Assembly (NCBI RefSeq): GCF_014648635.1
Contig: NZ_BMRM01000025.1
Location: forward strand, 54,225-118,224
Length of the DNA stretch: 64,000 nucleotides
Direction of reading: 5' to 3'
DNA from: Streptomyces cinerochromogenes
GTDB lineage: Bacteria; Actinomycetota; Actinomycetes; Streptomycetales; Streptomycetaceae
Part shown: in pieces, positions 33,667 to 41,905 of the stretch
Layout: the number at the start of each line of letters is the position of its first letter
Numbering within the stretch: position 1 is the stretch's first letter
The notes under the pieces: model-generated
Seen by the model: only the letters and a program-made list of their open reading frames with translations
Database searches by the model: none
Told to the model about the DNA's origin: nothing
Program-made: the position numbers and the translations under genes

Positions 33667-34804
33667 GGTCGCCCCCCAGTCGGTCCAGCAGCCAGTCGTG
33701 GAAGATGCCGATGTGGTGCTCGTTCGGCACCAGGACCCCGCCGCGGCGGTACGCGCGCGAGGACATCGCCGGCTGGGTGCGCTCGCACGCCTCGAAGTCC
33801 TGGACGTTGACGCGGTGGAACAGCTCCACCGACTTCGACACGTCCGCGCCCCGGGCCACCACCTCCGGGGCGTACAGCCAGTCGCACTCCACCACCGTGC
33901 GGTCCTCGGCGAGCGGGAACATGCGGTGCAGGATCACGTGGTCGGGGACAAGGTTGACGAACACGGTCGGTTTGACGGTGATGGCGTAGTAGCGGCGGTC
34001 CTGCTCGGCGGTCACCTCGGGGAGCCTGCCGAAGCCCGGGCTGCCGTCCACCGTGAAGCCCTCGATGTCCGCGCCGAACTCCGCGCCGTGGCCGACGTAG
34101 TACTGGGCCGCGTAGCCGTCCGCGAACTCCGGGAGCACCTCGGTGAGTTCGGGATGGATCGTCGCGCAGTGGTAGCACTCCATGAAGTTCTCGACGATCA
34201 GCTTCCAGTTGGCCCGCACGTCGTAGGTGACACGCCTGCCGAGCGCCAGCCGCTCGGTGCCGTAGTGCTCGATGGCGGCGGCGTCGCCCAGCCGTTCCAC
34301 GGCCGCGTGCATCACCGTGTCCTCGAAGGAGGGCGGTTCGTCGGCGAGGCACACCCAGGCGTAGCCGAGCCACTCGCGCAGAGCCACCTTGATCAACCCG
34401 TACTCGACGCGGTCGATGTCGGGCATCTTGATCAAGTTGGGCGCTGCGATCAATGTGCCGTCAAGGTCGTACGTCCATGCGTGGTACGGGCACTGGAGGG
34501 TGCGCCGTACCTCGCCGGCCTGCTCGGTGCACAGTCGCGCTCCCCGGTGCCGGCACACGTTGAGGAAGGCGCGCAGTTCGCCGGCGCGGTTCCGGGTGAT
34601 GACGACGCTCTCGCGGCCCACCTGCACCGTGCGGAAGGCACCCGGCTTGTCCAGATCGGCGCTGCGCACGGCGCAGAGCCACAGGGACTCGAAGATCCTC
34701 TCCTGCTCCCGCCGGAACACCTCCGGGTCGGTGTAGTAGTGGCCCGGAAGGGTCGCGATGAGACTCGGGGAGACCGGGGTCCGGGAGGTCGGGGTCGTCG
34801 TCAC
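33659..34804 (-). CDS. Rieske non-heme iron oxygenase, glycine betaine demethylase type
   Basis: The 381-residue protein has a Rieske centre, C84-x-H86 in CRHRGAR and C105-x2-H108 in CPYHAW. A mononuclear iron site follows (H212 and H217 in CYHCATIH, with a distal Asp in VQDFEAC). Such proteins include GbcA, which demethylates betaine to dimethylglycine releasing formaldehyde, choline monooxygenase and stachydrine demethylase. Choline is already handled by an oxidase here and dimethylglycine and sarcosine enzymes follow, so betaine is the likely substrate. Electrons would come from the divergent ferredoxin and reductase genes (40060-41845). The GTG start shares GTGA with the sarcosine oxidase stop. 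Confidence 0.85.
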   Translation of the reverse strand: MTTTPTSRTPVSPSLIATLPGHYYTDPEVFRREQERIFESLWLCAVRSADLDKPGAFRTVQVGRESVVITRNRAGELRAFLNVCRHRGARLCTEQAGEVRRTLQCPYHAWTYDLDGTLIAAPNLIKMPDIDRVEYGLIKVALREWLGYAWVCLADEPPSFEDTVMHAAVERLGDAAAIEHYGTERLALGRRVTYDVRANWKLIVENFMECYHCATIHPELTEVLPEFADGYAAQYYVGHGAEFGADIEGFTVDGSPGFGRLPEVTAEQDRRYYAITVKPTVFVNLVPDHVILHRMFPLAEDRTVVECDWLYAPEVVARGADVSKSVELFHRVNVQDFEACERTQPAMSSRAYRRGGVLVPNEHHIGIFHDWLLDRLGGDRA

Positions 34805-36006
34805 GGGCGGACTCCTCGGGCGGGCGCGGCGGCGGTGGGGGTGCCCCCGCTCGGGCGAAGTCGGGGGTGGGGGCGGGCGGGGTCGAACAGGCCGATCGGA
34901 TGCGGGGTGGAGCCGGTCAGCGCAAGGTCGGCCAGGATCTCGCCGACGACCGGCACGAACTTGAACCCGTGCCCGGAGAAACCGCAGGCCACGGTCACCG
35001 AATCCGGGTGCGCGGGGTGCTGGGCGATCACGAAGTGCTCGTCCGGGGTGTTGGAGTACATGCAGGTGGCGGCCTTGAGGAAGGTGCCGGGCAGGTCCGG
35101 GACGCAGCGGGACATGTGGTCGGCCATGGCCCGGATCTCGTCCTCGTGCACCGTCCGGTCGATGGTCTCCGGAGTCGTCACCCGCCCCTTGCGGAAGAAG
35201 GCGACCTTGGCGCCCCTCTCCGGCCCGTCGATGGCCGGGAAACCGTAGACCTGGACGCCGGCCGCGTCCTCCCAGATGTAGACCGGATGGTTCTCCGGCC
35301 GGAAGGGCCCGGTGCCGCCCCTCGGCTGGAACCAGTACATGACCTGCCGCTCGACGGTGAACGGCACCCCCAGGTCGGCGAGCAGCCGCGGCGCCCAGGC
35401 ACCGGGGCAGACCACCAGCCGGCCGGCCGTGTAGGTGTTCTCCGCCGTATGGACGCGCACCCCGTCCCGGTACGGCTCCCAGCGCAGCACCGGCTCCTCG
35501 AAGTGCAGGTCGGCACCCTGCCGGGTGGCCAGCTGGAGGTGCGCGGCGACCATGTTCTCGGGTCGGACCAAGCCCGCCTTCGCCTCGTACAGGGCGACCT
35601 CGTCGTCGTGGGGGTTGAGCGTCGGGAAGCGGCGGCGGATCTCCTTCGCGTCCAGCATCTCGTGCGGCAGGTCCCACTCGGTGGCCGAGCGCAGCGCGCC
35701 GGAGACGGTCCGCGACCGCGGCGGGCCCACCATCACCCCGCCCGACAGGATCGCGATGTCCCGCCCGGTGGCCCGTTCCAGGTCCTCGTACAGCTCGTAG
35801 GCGCGCAGCAGCAGCGGTACGTACGCCGGGTCCTCGAAGTACGACTGCCGGGTGACGCGTGAGCCGCCGTGGCTGGAGCCGCGGTCGTGGACCGGGCCGA
35901 ACTTCTCCAGGCCGAGGACGCGGGCGCCGCGCGCGGACAGGTGGTGGGCGGCGGCGCTGCCCATGCCGCCGAGTCCGATGACGATGACGTCGTAAGACGG
36001 TGACAC
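34801..36006 (-). CDS. soxA: Monomeric sarcosine oxidase
   Basis: This 401-residue FAD enzyme of the MSOX/MTOX family starts VIVIGLGGMGSAAAHHLS (nucleotide fold) with KFGPVHDRGSSHGGSR, the FAD-contacting loop. It contains CMYSNTPDEHF at about residue 315, where the Cys forms the covalent bond to FAD in monomeric sarcosine oxidases, and GFSGHGFKFVPVVG near the end. It would convert sarcosine to glycine, formaldehyde and hydrogen peroxide, the last demethylation of the pathway. N-methyltryptophan oxidase is a close relative, but the cluster points to sarcosine. Ten bases separate it from the dimethylglycine oxidase gene. Confidence 0.88.
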   Translation of the reverse strand: MSPSYDVIVIGLGGMGSAAAHHLSARGARVLGLEKFGPVHDRGSSHGGSRVTRQSYFEDPAYVPLLLRAYELYEDLERATGRDIAILSGGVMVGPPRSRTVSGALRSATEWDLPHEMLDAKEIRRRFPTLNPHDDEVALYEAKAGLVRPENMVAAHLQLATRQGADLHFEEPVLRWEPYRDGVRVHTAENTYTAGRLVVCPGAWAPRLLADLGVPFTVERQVMYWFQPRGGTGPFRPENHPVYIWEDAAGVQVYGFPAIDGPERGAKVAFFRKGRVTTPETIDRTVHEDEIRAMADHMSRCVPDLPGTFLKAATCMYSNTPDEHFVIAQHPAHPDSVTVACGFSGHGFKFVPVVGEILADLALTGSTPHPIGLFDPARPHPRLRPSGGTPTAAAPARGVRP

Positions 36007-36015
36007 GGGCGCCTC

Positions 36016-38478
36016 CTAGCGGCGGATGCGGGTCATCTCCGGGTCGAACAGCGGCTCGTCGGCGACGGTCGCGGGCACCTTCTCGCCGAAGTACTCGACG
36101 TGCACGCCGGTACCGGTGGCGAGGCCGGCCGGCAGCCAGGCGTAGGCGACACAGCGGCCCAGCGTGTAGCCGTACGACGCGCTGGTCACGTAACCGGCCG
36201 GGGCGCCGTCGACGTACACGGGCTCCTTGCCGAGGACCACGGCGGCGGGATCGTCCAGGAGCAGCGGGGTGAGCCTGCGCGCGGGCTTCCCGGCCCGCTG
36301 GAGTGCCTCCTTGCCGACGAAGTCCTCCTTGTCCATGCGGACGGCGAAGCCGAGGCCCGCCTCGAAGGGGGTGTGCTCGTCGGTCATGTCGGTGCCCCAG
36401 GCCCGGTATCCCTTCTCCAGCCGCAGCGAGTTGAAGGCGGACCGGCCCGCGGCGACCACGCCCAGCTCCTGCCCGGCCTCCCACAGGGTGTCCCACAGCC
36501 TGAGGCCCAGGTCGGCCGTGGTGTACAGCTCCCAGCCCAGTTCGCCGACGTAGCTCAGGCGCATCGCCGTCACGGGCACGTGGCCGAGGTACGTCTGTTT
36601 GGCCCGGAAGTAGCCGAAGCCCTCATGGGAGAAGTCGTCGCTGGTCAGGGGCTGGACGAGGGCGCGGGCGAGGGGGCCCCAGACGCCGATGCAGCAGGTG
36701 CCGGAGGTGATGTCGCGGACCTGGACGCCCTCGGGTGCGTGACGGAGGAGCCGGTCGAGGTCGGCGGGGGAGTTGGCGCCGACCTGGAAGCGGTCGGGGG
36801 CCAGGCGGGCGACGGTGAGATCGGAGCGGATGCCTCCGGTCTCGTCCAGGAGCAGGGTGTAGGTGACCGCGCCGGGCTTCTTGCGGAGGTTGTTGCTGGT
36901 CATGCGGTCGAGGAAGGCGAGGGCGCCGGGGCCGGTCACCTCCAGGCGGCGCAACGGGGTCATGTCGTACAGGGCGACCCTCTCGCGGGTGGCCCTGGCC
37001 TCGGCGGCGGCGACGGGGGACCAGTAGCGGGCCGACCAGGCGTCGCGTTCGGGGAGGTCGCCGAGGGCGTCCACGAGCGGGGCGTTCGCCTCGTACCAGT
37101 GCGGGCGCTCCCAGCCGGTGCCCTCCAGGAAGAAGGCGCCGAGCTGCTGCTGGCGGGCGTGGAAGGGGCTCACGCGGAGGGGACGGGGCTGCTCCATCGG
37201 CTGGAGCGGGTGGAGAACGTCGTACACCTCCACGAACTGCTGTGAACCCTGTTCACGGACGTACGACGGTGAACGCTGCGCTTCCTCGAACCGCGTGACG
37301 TCGCACTCGTGCACGTCGACGGACGGCCGCCCGTGCACCATCCACTCGGCCACCGCCTTGGCGACACCGGCGGAGTGGGTCACCCAGACCGCCTCCGCCA
37401 GCCAGAAGCCCCGCAGCCGCCGTGTCTCCCCGAGCACCGGCATACCGTCCGGTGTGAAGGAGAAGACCCCGTTGAACCCGGTCTCGATCCCGGACGCGCG
37501 TAGCGCGGGCAGCAGCCGCCGGCAGTCCTCCCAGCTCGGCGCCCAGTCCTCGGCGGTGAAGGGGTACGAGGACGGCATCTCCATGTCCCGGGCGCGTGCC
37601 TCGTCGTACGCCGGTACCGCGAACGGGTCCACCGGCATCGGCCGGTGCGCGTACGAGCCGATCCCGATGCGGTCGGCGTGCTCGCGGAAGTACAGGTCGC
37701 GGTCCTGGAAGCGGAGGACGGGCCGCGTGGCCTCGGCCGTGGCACCGCTCAGCTCGGGCAGCGGCCCGGTCTTCGCGTACTGGTGCGCGAGGGGCTGCAG
37801 CGGTACGTCGACGCCCGCCATGCGGCCGATCACCGGACCCCAGAAACCGGCCGCCGAGACGACGTGGTCGGCGGGGAAGGCACCCCGGTCGGTGACGACC
37901 GCGGTGACCCGGCCGTCCCGCTGCTCGATGCCGGTGACCGTGTGCCGGTCGAGGAAGCGGGCGCCGCGCGCGGTGGCGCGGTCCATCTGGGCGCGGGCCG
38001 CGAGGAGCGCCCGGGCCAGCCCGTCGTCCGGGGTGTGGAAGCCGCCGAGGACCACCGACTCGTCCAGCAGGGGCCACAGTTCCTTGCACCGGGCCGTGCT
38101 CACGACCTCGCCGCGGACGCCCCAGGAGGCGGCGTAGCCGGCCCGGCGGTGCAGCTCCGCCAGGCGTTCGGGGGTCGTGGCCAGTTCGAGGCCGCCGACC
38201 TGGTGGAAGCAGGGGACACCGTCGACCTCGAGAGCGCGGAACTTCTCGACGGTGTACCGGGCGAACTCGGTGAGGGTCTTCGACGGGTTGGTCTGGAAGA
38301 CGAGCCCGGGGGCGTGCGAGGTGGAGCCGCCCGGGGCGGGCAGAGGCCCCTGTTCCAGGACGGTGACGTCCGTCCAGCCGCGGGCGGTCAGCTCGTCGGC
38401 GAGACCGCAGCCGACGATGCCGGCGCCGACGATGACGACACGGGGTCCCTGGGACGGTTCTTCGGGTGTGCTGGACAT
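36016..38478 (-). CDS. Dimethylglycine oxidase (FAD domain plus GcvT-like domain)
   Basis: The 820-residue bifunctional enzyme has an N-terminal DAO-type FAD domain (VVIVGAGIVGCGLADEL; GGSTSHAPGLV with H55 at the position linked to flavin in dimethylglycine dehydrogenases). A C-terminal aminomethyltransferase (GcvT-like) domain from about residue 430 includes MTSNNL, YVGELGWELY and GYRAWGTDMT. Length matches Arthrobacter dimethylglycine oxidase (830). It would demethylate dimethylglycine to sarcosine and pass the methylene group to tetrahydrofolate, limiting free formaldehyde. A near-perfect AAGGAGG lies 6 bases before the ATG. It is the central gene of the choline-degradation run. Confidence 0.9.
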   Translation of the reverse strand: MSSTPEEPSQGPRVVIVGAGIVGCGLADELTARGWTDVTVLEQGPLPAPGGSTSHAPGLVFQTNPSKTLTEFARYTVEKFRALEVDGVPCFHQVGGLELATTPERLAELHRRAGYAASWGVRGEVVSTARCKELWPLLDESVVLGGFHTPDDGLARALLAARAQMDRATARGARFLDRHTVTGIEQRDGRVTAVVTDRGAFPADHVVSAAGFWGPVIGRMAGVDVPLQPLAHQYAKTGPLPELSGATAEATRPVLRFQDRDLYFREHADRIGIGSYAHRPMPVDPFAVPAYDEARARDMEMPSSYPFTAEDWAPSWEDCRRLLPALRASGIETGFNGVFSFTPDGMPVLGETRRLRGFWLAEAVWVTHSAGVAKAVAEWMVHGRPSVDVHECDVTRFEEAQRSPSYVREQGSQQFVEVYDVLHPLQPMEQPRPLRVSPFHARQQQLGAFFLEGTGWERPHWYEANAPLVDALGDLPERDAWSARYWSPVAAAEARATRERVALYDMTPLRRLEVTGPGALAFLDRMTSNNLRKKPGAVTYTLLLDETGGIRSDLTVARLAPDRFQVGANSPADLDRLLRHAPEGVQVRDITSGTCCIGVWGPLARALVQPLTSDDFSHEGFGYFRAKQTYLGHVPVTAMRLSYVGELGWELYTTADLGLRLWDTLWEAGQELGVVAAGRSAFNSLRLEKGYRAWGTDMTDEHTPFEAGLGFAVRMDKEDFVGKEALQRAGKPARRLTPLLLDDPAAVVLGKEPVYVDGAPAGYVTSASYGYTLGRCVAYAWLPAGLATGTGVHVEYFGEKVPATVADEPLFDPEMTRIRR

Positions 38479-38559
38479 GCCCCTCCTTGTGGTGGCGGGG
38501 ATGGCGAGGTGGCGGGGGCGGGGATGGCGGGTGCGGGGGAGTCGCGCCGACGGGGAGGC

Positions 38560-38611
38560 GGGGGCGCTCGGGTGGTGGTGAGGCCGGGGGCGCTCGGGTG
38601 GTGGTGAGGCC
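38560..38611. repeat. Two perfect 26-base tandem repeats
   Basis: Units 38560-38585 and 38586-38611 are identical and contain CGCTCGGGTGGTGGTGAGG. They lie between the MBL hydrolase and dimethylglycine oxidase genes inside the transcription unit. Further GGTGGCGGGG-like copies occur just to the left (about 38490-38535). Confidence 0.9.
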
Positions 38612-38618
38612 GGGGCGT

Positions 38619-39245
38619 TCAGGCGGCGGGGACGTTCGGCCGCTCGGCGGCGATCGTCGTATCCGGACCGTGGCCGGTGTGGACGACGGTGATACCCGGC
38701 AGGGTCAGCAGTCGGGTGCGGAGGGAGGCCTCGATGGCCGGGCGGTCGGAGTAGGAGCGGCCGGTGGCGCCGGGTCCGCCGTGGAAGAGGGTGTCGCCGG
38801 TGAAGACGGCGTTCAGGAAGGGCGCGTGGAGAGAGCAGCTGCCCCAGGTGTGGCCCGGGGTGTGGATCACGTGCAGCTCGACGCCGGCCACCGTGAGGAC
38901 GCCGCCGTCGGTCAGCTCGCCGTCCGGCGCGCGGCCCGGGTGGGTGAGCGACCACAGCTCGGTGTCGCCGGGGTGCAGCAGCACGGGGGCGCCGGTCAGG
39001 ACGGAGAGCGCGGGCGCCGCGTCGATGTGGTCGTCGTGGGCGTGCGTGCAGACGATGGCGGTGACCCGGCGGCCGGCGGCGGCACGGTGGATCGCCTCGG
39101 CGTCGTGCGCGGCGTCGATCACCAGCACCTCCGCGTCGTCGCCGACCAGCCAGACGTTGTTGTCGACGTCGAACGTCTCACCGTCCAGGCCGAACGTGCC
39201 GGAGGTGACGACCCGCTCCACGCGTACGGCCCCGCGCACGCTCAC
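38619..39245 (-). CDS. Metallo-beta-lactamase-fold hydrolase (glyoxalase II-like)
   Basis: This 208-residue protein has the zinc motif HAHDDH (68-73), followed by GHTWGSC (second His), FTGDTLF (bridging Asp) and GHGPDT (last His), as in glyoxalase II-type thioesterases. It sits directly after the mycothiol-dependent formaldehyde dehydrogenase remnant with a GTGA overlap. In actinobacteria this pair is common, and the MBL protein is presumed to hydrolyse the S-formylmycothiol product (inference). With the partner gene truncated here, its substrate would have to come from a second dehydrogenase elsewhere, or it may have another thioester substrate. Confidence 0.85.
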   Translation of the reverse strand: MSVRGAVRVERVVTSGTFGLDGETFDVDNNVWLVGDDAEVLVIDAAHDAEAIHRAAAGRRVTAIVCTHAHDDHIDAAPALSVLTGAPVLLHPGDTELWSLTHPGRAPDGELTDGGVLTVAGVELHVIHTPGHTWGSCSLHAPFLNAVFTGDTLFHGGPGATGRSYSDRPAIEASLRTRLLTLPGITVVHTGHGPDTTIAAERPNVPAA

Positions 39246-39958
39246 AGGACCACCACCGAGCGCAGCACCTCACCTCGGCGCATCTTGGCGAACGCCTCCT
39301 CCACCCGGTCCAGGGCGATGGTCTCGGACACGAACGCGTTGAGGTCGAGCAGGCCGTAGAGGTACTGGTCGATGAGGAACGGGAAGTCCCGGCTCGGCAG
39401 GCAGTCGCCGTACCAGGAGGACTTGACGGCGCCGCCGCGCGAGAAGACGTCGATCAGCGGGAGTTCGACCTTCATCCCGGGTGCGGGGACGCCGACCTGG
39501 ACCAGCAGACCCGCGTGGTCGCGCATGTAGAAGGCCTGCAGGAACGTCTCGGGGCGGCCGACCGCGTCGATCGCGATGTCCACGCCGTGACCGTCGGTCA
39601 GCTCCCGGACCGCCTCGACCGGGTCGGTGCCCCGGGAGTTGACGGTGTGCGTGGCGCCGAACTTCTCCGCCTGGTCCAGCTTCCTGTCGTCGATGTCGAC
39701 GGCGATCACCTTCATGGCGCCGTTCAGACAGGCGCCCGCGATGGCCGCGTTGCCGACGCCGCCGCAGCCGATGACGGCGACCGAATCACCGCGGCCGACG
39801 TTGCCCGTGTTGACCGCCGCGCCGTAACCGGCCATCACCCCGCAGCCGATGAGACCGGCCGCCTCGGGCCGCGCCGCCGGGTCGATCTTCACCGCCTGAC
39901 CGGCCGCGACCAGCGTCTTCTCGGCGAAGGCACCGATGCCGAGGGTGTTGGTGAGCGG
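39242..39958 (-). pseudogene. mscR: 5'-truncated S-(hydroxymethyl)mycothiol dehydrogenase
   Basis: The frame encodes only the C-terminal ~238 residues of the roughly 360-residue zinc alcohol dehydrogenase MscR. It starts after an in-frame TGA at LTNTLGIGAFAEKTLV and contains VAVIGCGGVGNAAIAG (NAD fold), DAVGRPETF and the conserved SSWYGDCLPSRDFP. The catalytic domain is missing, including the GHE and Cys zinc ligands, and no matching sequence lies in the 100 bases up to the ferredoxin gene. A GTG at 39892 could start a 216-residue Rossmann-only protein. The intact enzyme oxidises the formaldehyde-mycothiol adduct, so its loss in a formaldehyde-producing cluster is striking. Confidence 0.85.
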
Positions 39959-40059
39959 TCACCGGGCCGGACCGACGTGGGTCCGGGAACCCGGCAGCAT
40001 CCCTGACGCCTGCATCGAGCAGGTCCCGGACCGAGTGTCCCGGACCGAGAGGGGGGCCC

Positions 40060-40383
40060 GTGATTCCCGTCTGCCGCCTCGAAGACCTCCCCGAGGGTGA
40101 GTCCGTCCGCGTCGCGACCGCGCCGCCGATCGCCGTGTTCCGTACCGAGGACGGCGAGTTGTACGCCATCGACGACACCTGCACCCACCAGGACGCCTCC
40201 CTCTCCGAGGGCTGGCTGGAGGGCTGCCTGGTCGAGTGCCCCCTGCACGCGGCCTCCTTCGACCTGCGTACCGGCGAACCGACCTGTCTGCCGGCCCGGC
40301 GCCCCGTGCGCACGCACCGCGTCACCGTGGAGGACGGCGTCGTGCACGTCCACCTCGGCGCCGAGGAGGGCACGGCCGCATGA
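40060..40383 (+). CDS. Rieske [2Fe-2S] ferredoxin
   Basis: This 107-residue protein has the Rieske ligands C41-x-H43 (CTHQD) and C60-x2-H63 (CPLHAASF). It belongs to the small bifunctional ferredoxins that shuttle electrons from a reductase to Rieske oxygenases. The divergent betaine demethylase (33659-34804) is the obvious acceptor. The GTG start has GAGAGGGGGG just upstream. Its stop overlaps an 85-codon ORF as ATGA, which in turn overlaps the reductase start. A 13-base direct repeat (40023-40035 and 40037-40049) precedes the gene. Confidence 0.9.
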   Translation: MIPVCRLEDLPEGESVRVATAPPIAVFRTEDGELYAIDDTCTHQDASLSEGWLEGCLVECPLHAASFDLRTGEPTCLPARRPVRTHRVTVEDGVVHVHLGAEEGTAA

Positions 40384-40637
40384 CCCCCGCCGGGCATCGC
40401 CATCCTGCCCCCGCCGGCGCCTTGCACCGCCATCCCACCCACGCCGGGCACCGCCATCCCGCCCCCGTCGGCCTCAGCCACCCGCGCGGTGCGGCATCGG
40501 CCCGTCCCCGTCGCCCGGCGCCCGACACCACGGGCGTCACCGATGTCACCCGAGCCGCCGACGTCACTGGCCCCGCCGGGGTCGCCAAGGCCACCGGTGT
40601 CACCGCCGCACCCGACGCCAGGAGCCGTGCCGTATGA
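40380..40637 (+). CDS. Small His/Ala-rich ORF bridging ferredoxin and reductase
   Basis: The frame of 85 codons begins with ATG overlapping the ferredoxin stop (ATGA) and ends with TGA overlapping the reductase start (ATGA). The product has repeated GHRHPAP and LHRHP units (about residues 5-30), then Thr/Val/Ala repeats (TTGVTDVT and similar). It matches no family I know and looks like translated tandem-repeat DNA. Still, the frame stays open through all the repeats, and both overlaps are exact. It could keep ribosomes moving to the reductase, or the His-rich part could bind metal. Either idea is inference. Confidence 0.4.
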   Translation: MTPAGHRHPAPAGALHRHPTHAGHRHPAPVGLSHPRGAASARPRRPAPDTTGVTDVTRAADVTGPAGVAKATGVTAAPDARSRAV

Positions 40638-41845
40638 GGACCGTGACCATCGTCGGCGCCTCCCTCGCCGGGCTCTACGCCGCCCGGGAGCTACGCGCCC
40701 AGGGCTTCGACGGCCGACTGGTGATCGTCGGCGCGGAACCCCATCGCCCCTATGACCGGCCTCCTCTCTCCAAGGACTTCCTGACCGGCCGAACCGACGA
40801 GAGCCGACTGTCCCTCGCCGACGCCGACGAGACCGCCGCCCTGGACGCCGAGTGGCTGCTCGGCGTCCGCGCCCGCGGGCTCGACACCCGTGGCCGTACC
40901 GTCCTCCTCGGTGACGGCCGTACGGTGGCCACCGACGGCGTCGTCATCGCCACCGGCGCCGCCGCTCGCCGGCTGCCCGGCGACGGCCTGGCCGGCGTCC
41001 ACACCCTGCGCACCCTGGACGACGCCCGCGCCCTGCGCGCCGAGCTCACCCGGGGACCGCGCCGGGTCGTCGTCATCGGCGGCGGTTTCATCGGTGCCGA
41101 GACCGCCTCCTCATGCGCCCGGCTCGGTCACGCGGTCACCGTGGTGGAAGCCGCACCGCTGCCGCTCCTGCCCCAGCTCGGCGCCCGGATGGCCACGGTG
41201 TGCGCCGCGCTGCACCGCCGCGGCGGTGTCGACCTCCTCACCGGCAGCGGCGTGGCCGCCCTCCGGGGGGCCACCACCGTCACCGGGGTCGACCTCGCCG
41301 ACGGCCGCACGCTGCCCGCCGACGTGGTGATCGTCGGCATCGGCACCGTCCCCCACACCGCCTGGCTGGCCGGCTCGGCCCTCGCTCTGCACGACGGCGT
41401 GCTGTGCGACGACGGTGGTGTCACCGCCCTGCCCCAGGTCGTCGCGGTCGGCGACGTCGCCCGCGTCGGAGGCACCCGGGCCGAACACTGGACCTCCGCC
41501 ACCGAGCAGCCCCGCGCCGCGGTGACCAACCTGCTCGCGGGCCACACCCGCGTCACCGCCCGCACGGTGCCGTACTTCTGGTCCGACCAGTACGACTCCC
41601 GGATCCAGTTCGCCGGCCGGTACCGCGAGGGCGATGCCGTCCACGTCACCGAGGGCGAGATCACCGACGGCGGCCTGCCCGGCCCGTCCGGGTTCCTCGC
41701 CCGCTATGAACGGGACGGCCGCACCGTCGCCGTACTCGGAGTGGACCGGCCCCGCGCGTTCATGCGGGCCCGGCGTGAACTCCGGCGGGCGGAAGGACAG
41801 CGGGACGACAGGCGGACAGCGGCGCCGACGGATGCGGTCGCGTAG
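40634..41845 (+). CDS. FAD-dependent ferredoxin reductase
   Basis: This 403-residue NAD(P)H-dependent reductase of the oxygenase-coupled (ArsO/BphA4-like) group starts VTIVGASLAGLYAARELR (FAD fold). Then come RPPLSKDFL, the NAD fold VVVIGGGFIGAETASSCARLG (key residues GGGFIG) and VVAVGDVA near the FAD. The C-terminal WSDQYDSRIQFAG domain is typical of this class. It would pass electrons from NAD(P)H to the upstream Rieske ferredoxin and on to the betaine demethylase. The ATG at 40634 is overlapped by the stop of the small ORF before it. The last 25 residues are basic and variable. Confidence 0.9.
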   Translation: MRTVTIVGASLAGLYAARELRAQGFDGRLVIVGAEPHRPYDRPPLSKDFLTGRTDESRLSLADADETAALDAEWLLGVRARGLDTRGRTVLLGDGRTVATDGVVIATGAAARRLPGDGLAGVHTLRTLDDARALRAELTRGPRRVVVIGGGFIGAETASSCARLGHAVTVVEAAPLPLLPQLGARMATVCAALHRRGGVDLLTGSGVAALRGATTVTGVDLADGRTLPADVVIVGIGTVPHTAWLAGSALALHDGVLCDDGGVTALPQVVAVGDVARVGGTRAEHWTSATEQPRAAVTNLLAGHTRVTARTVPYFWSDQYDSRIQFAGRYREGDAVHVTEGEITDGGLPGPSGFLARYERDGRTVAVLGVDRPRAFMRARRELRRAEGQRDDRRTAAPTDAVA

Positions 41846-41905
41846 TGGGTACGGGACCCGGGCCCGGCCGTAGGCAGTAAGGGCCCCGAGCCCCGGCCGA
41901 CGGGA

